Positions 1 through 5,535 of a stretch of DNA of 5,535 nt are shown here, piece by piece. The stretch spans positions 1 through 5,535 of the forward strand of contig JACMLK010000486.1 in assembly GCA_014379665.1 (NCBI GenBank), given 5' to 3'. The position numbers and the translations under genes were made by a program. Origin of the DNA: Saprospiraceae bacterium (GTDB taxonomy: Bacteria; Bacteroidota; Bacteroidia; Chitinophagales; Saprospiraceae). The notes under the pieces were generated by a model. The model was given only the letters and a program-made list of their open reading frames with translations, was not told the DNA's origin and ran no database searches. The stretch's first letter is position 1. Every line of letters starts with the position of its first letter.

Positions 1-60
1 TATTTCTTTAACGATCATAAAAAAAACATTTTAAAACCGTTTCAATATAAGAATCAATGT

Positions 61-68
61 TAATTTTG
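61..68 (+). promoter_or_regulatory. Candidate Bacteroidota -7 promoter box for the secreted hydrolase
   Basis: The sequence TAATTTTG matches the Bacteroidota sigma-A -7 consensus TAnnTTTG at every defined position. It lies 19 bases before the ATG at 88, so transcription would start around 74-76 and leave a very short 5' leader. No clear -33 TTG lies at the expected distance; the nearest resemblance is the T-rich GTTTC around 39-43. An AT-rich region produces such octamers by chance fairly often, so this call rests mainly on its position. Confidence 0.4.
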
Positions 69-87
69 AGATATAAAAATTCCGGTT

Positions 88-1536
88 ATGAAAATACTGA
101 TCAGCTTATCTTTCTTTATAGTTATTTTCTCGAATGCTGTTTTTTCTCAAAAATTAGTTTCTGCTACTTACAAAGGGGCTAGAACTAAACAGCAAGTTTC
201 AAGTCTCTTTAGTCTGCCATTGATAAAATACGGTGCTAAATATTACAAAATCTTATATACTTCCCCTGATGCTAAAGGCAATATGGATACTCTATCCGGA
301 TTATTAGTATTACCTGATGATTCAAGATTTGAATATCCAAGATTGGTATATCAACACGGAACTTCAGACTGTAAAAAATGCGTGCCTTCTTTTTATGGCA
401 GTTCGGGAGGAGAAGAAGGACAATTGGGGTTATTGTTTGCGGGATTAGGGTTTGTATCGATACTTCCGGACTATGTAGGGATGGGAGAAGGCAGGGGGTT
501 TCAGACATATGTACACGCTGCTACCACTGTTAGCGCCAGCAAAGATATGTTGGATGCTTGCCTGGAATGGACATCCCAAAATAACATTTTTACAAACGAT
601 CAGCTATTTATTACAGGTTACTCTCAGGGAGGTTATGCATCTATGGCTCTTCACAAATATTTTGAAGAATTTCAGGGATCTACCTCAGTCACTGCTGCGG
701 CACATTTATCGGGTCCGTACAGTCTTTCAGGTGTAATGCGCAATCTGATTCTTGGTGATGTGCCATATTTTTATCCTGCTTATATTCCTAATACTGTATT
801 AGGTTTTAATGAAGTTTATGGTAATTTATATGCGGATCTTGGTGAATTCTTCAAAAGCGAGTACGTACCTGATATTTTAAAATATTATAACGGCACTTCT
901 ACACTCACTACATTGAATACTAAACTCATACAGTTGCTCCAGGCAAATACCGGAGCTTCTGTAGGTGGTAGAATGATTAGAGATGATGTTAAAGCGGAAA
1001 TCATTGCCAATCCGGATCATCCTGCAAATAAAATACTAAAAGAAAATGATCTTTATGACTGGGCACCTCAAGTGCCTACAAGAATATTTTACTGTACTGC
1101 AGATGATCAGGTGCCATTTTTAAATAGCGTTATCGCCAGAGATACTATGCTGGCAAATGGTGCTCCTCTTCTCTCAGTAACTGATGTTAGCCCTAATTCA
1201 ACCCATGGTCAGTGCGTCACTCCAGCCCTCACAAGTACTGTATTGTTTTTTCTGGGGTTGCAGAAAATCACTACAGGCATAGCTGATGATTTTACAAATA
1301 ATAATATCACAATTTATCCAAATCCTGTATTGGACATACTTTCCATTGATGGTCTGAATGAAAAGGAAACAGTCACAATTTTTAACGCTGATGGGCAAAT
1401 CATCACACAAAAAGTTAGCAACGGCTCCACTATTTCAAATATGGACACTTCTCAAATGACAGATGGTGTATACATTGTTATGATACAAGCATCAGATGGA
1501 AGAACACAAACACATAAGCTGGTTAAAATCAGATAA
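88..1536 (+). CDS. Secreted alpha/beta hydrolase (lipase/esterase-like) with T9SS type A sorting domain
   Basis: Predicted exported serine hydrolase of 482 residues. Residues 1-20 form a signal peptide (short basic start, hydrophobic core, likely cleavage VFS|Q). The alpha/beta-hydrolase domain covers about 30-395. YQHGT at 88-92 fits an oxyanion-hole loop, and LPDYVGMG at 126-133 fits the following conserved loop. GYSQGG at 177-182 is the nucleophile elbow, with Ser179. ADDQVP at 338-343 supplies the likely acid Asp339, and STHG at 371-374 the likely His373, so the triad looks complete. The arrangement resembles bacterial relatives of secretory lipases (LIP-like), but the substrate cannot be read from the sequence. 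Cys95 and Cys98 could form a disulfide. Residues about 405-482 are a T9SS type A sorting domain: YPNP at 410-413, the DGVY strand at 459-462 and KLVKIR at the end. This implies passage through the outer membrane and removal of the tail. The ATG at 88 places the signal peptide correctly. There is no Shine-Dalgarno sequence, as is usual in this phylum. Confidence 0.88.
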   Translation: MKILISLSFFIVIFSNAVFSQKLVSATYKGARTKQQVSSLFSLPLIKYGAKYYKILYTSPDAKGNMDTLSGLLVLPDDSRFEYPRLVYQHGTSDCKKCVPSFYGSSGGEEGQLGLLFAGLGFVSILPDYVGMGEGRGFQTYVHAATTVSASKDMLDACLEWTSQNNIFTNDQLFITGYSQGGYASMALHKYFEEFQGSTSVTAAAHLSGPYSLSGVMRNLILGDVPYFYPAYIPNTVLGFNEVYGNLYADLGEFFKSEYVPDILKYYNGTSTLTTLNTKLIQLLQANTGASVGGRMIRDDVKAEIIANPDHPANKILKENDLYDWAPQVPTRIFYCTADDQVPFLNSVIARDTMLANGAPLLSVTDVSPNSTHGQCVTPALTSTVLFFLGLQKITTGIADDFTNNNITIYPNPVLDILSIDGLNEKETVTIFNADGQIITQKVSNGSTISNMDTSQMTDGVYIVMIQASDGRTQTHKLVKIR

Positions 1537-3555
1537 TCAATATTGAACAATCAATTGGTTAGGATTAGTTATTATTAATCTGACATTATTACCTACGGTC
1601 AGAGACTTAATGACATGATTACCGTATGGAGGGATAGTTACAATAATCTCATTGGGTTGATCGGGAATAATGACTTCATCGCATGGTCGGGGAATTCTGT
1701 TCATATCCCAGTTTAAACCAGTAGTCCAATTCCCGGTTCCGGCAATCCAGATGATTTTTGGGTTTATGACGGTATTATTAATTCCTGCCCAAATGATGGC
1801 ATTCCTGATGGTTTGACCATAGGTATGAGTGACTGAATAGTTAGCTTTTGTTTCTCCGGGCTGAAGATATACTACTTTACCATCTATGCCATCCATATTT
1901 TGATCAAATCGCCTGGTGAATCCCGATACATGACATTGACCTGAAGGGGTCAGATTATTTGACCATAAAGGAGTGATCATATTAATATCACGACCAAACA
2001 GCGGGGATCCGACAAAAGTCATATTATTGTATATCTCGTCAAAAAGCGAGAATCGCTGATAATATGCGAATCCTGTATTAGCAGACTCGTGTAATGGATT
2101 TCCTGACCATGCAGCCGGTGCCAACATAGCTGTTGGATAAGAAAGTCCCCACGTAGATATAAAATGACCGTAATTGGTTGCAAAAAGATTATAAGTGGTT
2201 CTGTTTGCCGACCATGTTGACATGGCAGATTCTGCCTTGAACAGACTATTTATAATGATATTTTTATTAAAGCCACCCGGGTCAATATCATTATACAAAC
2301 CATGATGCAGGGCTATTACGCCTCCTCCGTTATCTGCATAGGAGACTAATGCATTCTGTAATGATACTGTTACTCCTGTGCTCCAGTGTTTATAAAAGAT
2401 AACAACATCAAAATCAGCTACAAAACCAAAAACAGAACATTCATTGTTCAGATCAAAAGGTAAAGTATTCCCGGTTATATTAACGTCAGTAACCGAAAAA
2501 ACAAAATCATCATTAACAGAATCAGCCTGAAGAAGTGTCACAATATCCTGATAATCAGCAGGAAGGTTGCCGCCACCCCCATAGTTACACGGAATATCGT
2601 TCATTCTGTTAGTATAATGGCAATTTGATCCATTCACCGCACCTCCATGTATAATAAGTACATGAATCGTATCCGTTTCTGAATATACGGGATACGATTC
2701 AAGGATATTTATTAATGTCCTGGCTGCATGAGCCACCGTCTGAGGGTACCAATCTCTGGTGGTTATAATTTTATGGTCCCCCTGACCATTGGTCTCAAGA
2801 CTTTGATGAGGGCTACCAATAACTACAGGATCATTTTCTCTGTATATGATATTGAGTGATGATAGAGCAATCCCGGTAGATGGTTCGGGAAATCCCGTGG
2901 CTATACTATTTTTAAGAATGCTAAAGCCAATATTTTCCTCTCCTGTCCCGCTTGTACCGGGAACTCGCCAAAATGCCGGAATTCCCGCACCATGACACTG
3001 TCCCAGAACAGGTTTTCCATTTTGCAGTGCTTCAATGGCCAAAGCATTCAGTTTTTCAGAAGCAGCCTGTACCTCTGTGGATGGCAATAATCTTGGCCCG
3101 GTGCCCTGTGAAAAATAGGTACCGTCTACTTTATAATCCTGTGCTCCAATACCTCCAACCACCACTATGGCTTTGTATGATGACATATTAACTACGTCCT
3201 GTATCCGTCCGTTGACTGGAACAAAATCAGGTGTAGGATTCCATGCAGGATTCCAAACTGAACCGAAATAACTTTCAAATTGGTTGGTAAATTCCTCATA
3301 ACTGCTTCCTGACAAAGTATTGGCTGTGGCATCTATGGTAGTATTGGATGGCACCATATAAGTAGATACATCCATGTCTGATGCGCTTCTTACATCAACT
3401 ATATAACCGGCTGCCTGTAGAGCCTGGTTCATTACTACAAATTCTGAATAATATGTTTGTTCATGTGATGTGAACATAAGTATGGTGTCCTGACCATAAA
3501 TAAAACCTACAGAGGACCAAAAAAATAACAAGCATTTCAGCTTAAATTTCTGCAT
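1537..3555 (-). CDS. Exported PfpI/DJ-1-like plus ThuA-like fusion protein
   Basis: A 672-residue protein with a signal peptide at 1-21 (likely cleavage IYG|QDT). It contains two flavodoxin-like amidotransferase-fold domains. The first, about 23-288, is DJ-1/PfpI-like. It has a strand and glycine turn IVVVGGIGAQD at 130-140 and the nucleophile elbow GQCHGAG at 185-191. Cys187 followed by His188 matches the Cys-His pair of PfpI-type enzymes, and SPHQS at 248-252 may add another active-site His. The second, about 296-592, is ThuA-like: HVLIIHGG at 298-305, FDVVIFYKHW at 382-391, GGGVIALHHG at 410-419, DEIYNN at 506-511 and a terminal NAIIWAG at 585-591. Residues about 600-672 form a small module with spaced Trp/Gly/Asp residues (W603, G608-N-W610, NW616, P622, D626-E-V), a pattern seen in surface proteins of Bacteroidota. 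No T9SS sorting domain follows. The reaction is unknown: ThuA-like domains occur in sugar-related proteins, while PfpI relatives include proteases, hydratases and glyoxalases. The gene converges on the hydrolase with no spacer. Confidence 0.8.
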   Translation of the reverse strand: MQKFKLKCLLFFWSSVGFIYGQDTILMFTSHEQTYYSEFVVMNQALQAAGYIVDVRSASDMDVSTYMVPSNTTIDATANTLSGSSYEEFTNQFESYFGSVWNPAWNPTPDFVPVNGRIQDVVNMSSYKAIVVVGGIGAQDYKVDGTYFSQGTGPRLLPSTEVQAASEKLNALAIEALQNGKPVLGQCHGAGIPAFWRVPGTSGTGEENIGFSILKNSIATGFPEPSTGIALSSLNIIYRENDPVVIGSPHQSLETNGQGDHKIITTRDWYPQTVAHAARTLINILESYPVYSETDTIHVLIIHGGAVNGSNCHYTNRMNDIPCNYGGGGNLPADYQDIVTLLQADSVNDDFVFSVTDVNITGNTLPFDLNNECSVFGFVADFDVVIFYKHWSTGVTVSLQNALVSYADNGGGVIALHHGLYNDIDPGGFNKNIIINSLFKAESAMSTWSANRTTYNLFATNYGHFISTWGLSYPTAMLAPAAWSGNPLHESANTGFAYYQRFSLFDEIYNNMTFVGSPLFGRDINMITPLWSNNLTPSGQCHVSGFTRRFDQNMDGIDGKVVYLQPGETKANYSVTHTYGQTIRNAIIWAGINNTVINPKIIWIAGTGNWTTGLNWDMNRIPRPCDEVIIPDQPNEIIVTIPPYGNHVIKSLTVGNNVRLIITNPNQLIVQY

Positions 3556-3601
3556 TAATGAAGTCTTAAATCTGATTTTAAAACGAATGTTTATTATAAA
3601 A

Positions 3602-3630
3602 GTTGTAAAAATACCTTAGGTTGATACAAC
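3602..3630 (-). terminator. Weak hairpin, possible terminator after gldD
   Basis: Read on the minus strand, GTTGTA and TACAAC form six-base inverted arms around a 17-base loop, followed directly by TTTTATAATAAA. The layout resembles an intrinsic terminator about 50 bases downstream of the gldD stop. The stem is short and AT-rich, so its predicted stability is low. If the promoter at 3649-3676 is real, the hairpin would sit in the leader of the PfpI-ThuA transcript, which argues against strong termination. Confidence 0.2.
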
Positions 3631-3648
3631 AGATGACAGATGCAAGTT

Positions 3649-3676
3649 CAAAGTAAGTCCTTTTTTTATTTCCCAA
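3649..3676 (-). promoter_or_regulatory. Candidate promoter for the PfpI-ThuA gene
   Basis: On the minus strand a TTG (3676-3674) is followed 17 bases later by TTACTTTG (3656-3649). This differs at one defined position from the Bacteroidota -7 consensus TAnnTTTG, and the spacing to the -33 TTG fits. Transcription would start near 3643 and leave a leader of nearly 90 bases before the ATG at 3555. The match is imperfect and the call is based on pattern and position only. Confidence 0.33.
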
Positions 3677-3679
3677 CAA

Positions 3680-4285
3680 TTACTTCCAGTGGAAAGTGGC
3701 AATGAGGGTATCAATATCCTGATTTATAAATGTAAGAATTGGTGCGGTTGAATCCGGATTTACATGACTATTAAAATATAACGATGCTCTGAAGAAATGA
3801 TTTTTTTCATCTGTGAGGTAAAACTGCGTAGGACTTGCAACAGGCCCTTCTATATCAAATAATATTCCTTTGACTCCATATTTATTGTTGATAATAGTTT
3901 CTTTCCTGTAATTAGCTTTAATATTATGTTTACCGGCAATATTGAAAGCGTCATTAATTAGCGAACTTAGGTTATGATCTTTTGATATTTTATAATAACT
4001 GCAATGTAAGCTTGAGTTTAGCATTTTTATATTTACATCAAACCAACACGGATTAAAAGGCTTACCTTCAAAAACGAAAGAATCTTTAACAATATCAGCG
4101 TAAACCGGATATTTAAAATTAAAACTGCAGAATGATGTATCAAATAGCTGGTGTGATTTTTCAGGATAAATTACCCTGGGATACATTCTGGGTCTTGGCA
4201 TTTTCACCTCTTCATCATTACAACCATGAGAAGGAACGATGATGATCAAAAACAAAATTAACTTAAGAAGATATTTAGTTTTCAT
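3680..4285 (-). CDS. gldD: Gliding motility lipoprotein GldD
   Basis: A 201-residue lipoprotein close to the usual length of GldD, which is required for Flavobacterium gliding and is linked genetically to the gliding/T9SS apparatus. Residues 1-21 are a lipoprotein signal with a long hydrophobic stretch. The likely lipidated residue is Cys22, in a relaxed lipobox SHGC. The acidic NDEE after the cysteine resembles the surface-export signals of Bacteroidota lipoproteins, which is only an inference. Family landmarks are YPRVIYPE (35-42), PCWFDV (79-84), VASPTQFYLTD (149-159), FFRASLYFN (164-172), NPDS (176-179) and the C-terminal TFHWK. The start ATG lies inside the 3' end of gldE, an 11-bp overlap. 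This matches the conserved gldE-gldD order and suggests translational coupling. The gene appears complete and undamaged. The molecular activity of GldD is not known. Confidence 0.93.
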   Translation of the reverse strand: MKTKYLLKLILFLIIIVPSHGCNDEEVKMPRPRMYPRVIYPEKSHQLFDTSFCSFNFKYPVYADIVKDSFVFEGKPFNPCWFDVNIKMLNSSLHCSYYKISKDHNLSSLINDAFNIAGKHNIKANYRKETIINNKYGVKGILFDIEGPVASPTQFYLTDEKNHFFRASLYFNSHVNPDSTAPILTFINQDIDTLIATFHWK

Positions 4286-5306
4286 TGATAATCAGACTTA
4301 TTTTTTCTATCCTTCTTTTTGTAACACTCACTATTTTAAATGTAAAATTTCCAATAATAATCTCCTTTTCTGAGCCTGGAATGTGTCCTACTACTTCCAG
4401 AATTAGCCCTGCCAAAGAGTCAGCTTCGCCTCTTAGCTGATCAAAATAACTTGTGTTTTCACCTATCACCCGACAAACATCATTTAATAGAGTCTTACCT
4501 TCAAAAATATAGTTATTCTCTGAAATTTTAATATAATCAATTTCTTCATCCTGATCAAACTCATCCTTAATTTCTCCTATTACTTCTTCCATGATATCTT
4601 CCAATGTAGCAATTCCGGCTGTTCCTCCATACTCATCAACGATGACGGCCATATGTGTTCTTTTAAACTGAAATTCTCTGAGCAATTCATCTATTTTTTT
4701 TGATTCCGGAATGAAAAGAACGGAGTTTCTAATCAATTTTTGCCAACCAAATGATTCTGATTCTTCTGTGTACGCCAACAGATCTTTCACGTATAAAATA
4801 CCAATGATATTATCAAGATCTTCCTTATAAACAGGAAGCCTTGAATAACCGGACTCTTTTACAATCTTCATCAGTTCCTTAAAGCTTTCTGCTTCTTCAA
4901 TAGCCACAATATCCATTCTTGGATGCATGATCTGTCGGGCAGATATGTCACCAAAATTAACTATTCCTTTGAGTATATCTGCTTCCTGCACTGATGCTTC
5001 CGTTTTATTAGTCACTGTCAGGTCTATAGCTGCATCTATATCTTCTTTGCTTGTAGAATTCTGAGGGTTAGAGCTCCCCAATGATTTTTCCATCGCAGTG
5101 GACCAACCTACTAAAATTTTACTTATCGGACCTAATAAATACATTAACAATGTAAGTGGTCCAGCCATAAGATGTACAATGCTCAACTTGTTTAATGTTG
5201 CGTATATTTTTGGCATGGCTTCCCCAAAAAGTACAAGTATGAAGGTAACCCCAATCACGGTAATCACAAAATTGAAGACATTGGCAATAACAACGGGGGT
5301 GGTCAA
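4275..5306 (-). CDS. gldE: GldE, CNNM/CorC-type membrane protein with CBS pair, 5'-truncated
   Basis: GldE is a gliding-associated relative of CorC/CNNM (hemolysin-like) membrane proteins. The 343 residues from the TTG at 5306 hold the second half of the DUF21/CNNM membrane domain (helices about 4-26 and 45-66, with FGEAMPK at 27-33). A CBS pair follows: CBS1 about 118-180 (RQIMHPRMD, GYSRLPVY, GILYVKDLL) and CBS2 about 190-243 (VDEYGGTAGIATLEDIMEE). A CorC/HlyC C-terminal domain spans about 255-338. Full-length GldE has some 430-450 residues, so about 90-100 N-terminal residues are missing. The TTG falls within the membrane domain and is probably not a true start. The frame stays open upstream to a TGA at 5385-5387 without another standard start. 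GldE-like sequence may continue to about 5324 (DYVFYGL). Beyond that the DNA is better explained by an opposite-strand receiver gene. The stop at 4275-4277 overlaps gldD. Confidence 0.88.
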   Translation of the reverse strand: MTTPVVIANVFNFVITVIGVTFILVLFGEAMPKIYATLNKLSIVHLMAGPLTLLMYLLGPISKILVGWSTAMEKSLGSSNPQNSTSKEDIDAAIDLTVTNKTEASVQEADILKGIVNFGDISARQIMHPRMDIVAIEEAESFKELMKIVKESGYSRLPVYKEDLDNIIGILYVKDLLAYTEESESFGWQKLIRNSVLFIPESKKIDELLREFQFKRTHMAVIVDEYGGTAGIATLEDIMEEVIGEIKDEFDQDEEIDYIKISENNYIFEGKTLLNDVCRVIGENTSYFDQLRGEADSLAGLILEVVGHIPGSEKEIIIGNFTFKIVSVTKRRIEKISLIINEN

Positions 5307-5318
5307 TCCGTAAAAAAC

Positions 5319-5535
5319 GTAATCATGAAGCCATTGACCAATACGCAGCTTGATGAGCTTTTTGTTGATGTTCGCGAATTCAATTCACAGGAAAAAAGAC
5401 AGCTGCTTGTGGTGGAAGATAACGAGATCGAATCCTCCCAGATTATTGGCTTGCTGCAGGAAGATAATATCGAGATCACGCTTGCTTCGAGCGGAGAGCA
5501 GGCACTGGAGTATCTAAAGGATAAATCTTTTGAAA
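5319..5535 (+). CDS. Internal fragment of a hybrid histidine kinase with tandem receiver domains
   Basis: The plus-strand frame containing the ATG at 5325 is open to the window edge. It begins with VIMKPLTN, the beta5 and Lys-Pro signature that ends a receiver (REC) domain. A linker (QLDELFVDVREF) follows, then a second receiver start, RQLLVVEDNE, with the acidic pair Glu-Asp of the phosphorylation pocket. After that come the alpha1/beta2 segment (LLQEDNIEITLA) and SSGEQALEYLKDKSFE. The window ends just before the expected phosphoacceptor Asp. This REC-linker-REC layout is typical of hybrid sensor kinases with several receivers. Because the frame opens at the end of a receiver, the ATG at 5325 is almost certainly an internal Met, not a start; no ribosome-binding or promoter signal precedes it. 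Both ends are therefore missing. GC is about 43% by hand count, only slightly above its neighbours. The exact left edge is uncertain by about 15 bases. Confidence 0.72.

Larger units (their letters stand above)
3556..3679. other. Intergenic gap between gldD and the PfpI-ThuA gene
   Basis: This 124-bp AT-rich spacer separates two genes on the minus strand. It contains no convincing small open reading frame in either direction. It holds the candidate minus-strand promoter at 3649-3676 and a weak hairpin at 3602-3630, described separately. Together these suggest that the PfpI-ThuA gene is transcribed apart from gldE-gldD, though read-through cannot be excluded. Confidence 0.6.

Noticed and set aside
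272..736. Open frames of 75-78 codons on both strands inside the hydrolase gene
   Set aside because: They overlap strongly supported hydrolase coding sequence, including the GYSQGG elbow, and have no start signals or family features.
1198..1410. Minus-strand open frame opposite the hydrolase C-terminus
   Set aside because: It is antisense to the catalytic His region and the sorting domain, and its translation has no recognisable motif.
2952..3191. Plus-strand open frame opposite the PfpI-like domain
   Set aside because: It is antisense to the Cys187 elbow region, and nothing in its translation or upstream sequence supports expression.
3237..3255. Short direct repeat GGATTCCA...GGATTCCA
   Set aside because: It simply encodes the doubled WNPAWNP in the PfpI-ThuA protein. 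It has only two copies and no sign of a repeat array.
3659..3671. T-rich run (CCTTTTTTTATTT) as a plus-strand terminator
   Set aside because: No plus-strand gene leads into it, and no stable stem precedes the T run.
3685..3695. Perfect inverted repeat TTCCAGTGGAA
   Set aside because: The arms are separated by a single base, so it cannot form a hairpin. It lies within the conserved C-terminal codons of gldD (TFHWK).
5304..5306. TTG as the true start codon of gldE
   Set aside because: It falls inside the CNNM membrane domain, just before the helix leading to FGEAMPK. Starting there would remove the first part of a conserved domain, so truncation is the better explanation.
5098..5313. Plus-strand open frame of 71 codons opposite gldE
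   Set aside because: It is antisense to well-conserved GldE membrane-domain codons and shows no recognisable protein features.
5325..5327. ATG as the start of a new response regulator gene on the plus strand
   Set aside because: The sequence right at this Met is the conserved Lys-Pro end of a receiver domain, and the frame is open upstream. It is therefore an internal residue, and no promoter or ribosome-binding signal precedes it.
1..5535. CRISPR array, tRNA/rRNA, insertion sequence or defence system
   Set aside because: Reading both strands I saw no spaced direct repeats, no cloverleaf or rRNA-like sequence, no transposase motifs or terminal inverted repeats, and no nuclease, toxin or reverse transcriptase signatures.

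Overview
The window looks like Bacteroidota (Bacteroidetes) DNA. It encodes the gliding-motility pair GldE and GldD, which is restricted to that phylum. It also has a secreted hydrolase ending in a type IX secretion (T9SS) type A sorting domain, a TAnnTTTG-type promoter, AT-rich composition, and no Shine-Dalgarno sequences before the starts. The exact lineage cannot be fixed from this sequence.

Layout. Positions 1-87 are a leader with a candidate -7 promoter box. Positions 88-1536 (+) encode an exported alpha/beta hydrolase with a complete Ser-Asp-His triad and a C-terminal sorting domain. Its stop codon directly abuts that of a convergent gene at 1537-3555 (-). That gene encodes an exported 672-residue protein in which a PfpI/DJ-1-like domain is fused to a ThuA-like domain and a short C-terminal module. 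Positions 3556-3679 are a gap with a candidate promoter and a weak hairpin. Positions 3680-4285 (-) are gldD, and 4275-5306 (-) is gldE, which overlaps gldD by 11 bp. From about 5320 to the end, the plus strand reads as the middle of a multi-receiver hybrid histidine kinase.

The most important observation is the right-hand end. GldE lacks its first transmembrane region (roughly 90-100 residues compared with the family). Exactly where it breaks off, a receiver-domain reading frame on the opposite strand begins in the middle of a domain. Two genes both missing their 5' parts and meeting head-to-head at one point suggest a chimeric assembly join or a rearrangement breakpoint, not a natural gene start.

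Functionally, GldE and GldD belong to the gliding/T9SS-associated machinery, and the hydrolase at 88-1536 is a likely T9SS client. The PfpI-ThuA fusion is exported, but nothing in the sequence ties it to a pathway. I did not find a CRISPR array, RNA gene, insertion sequence or clear new defence system here.
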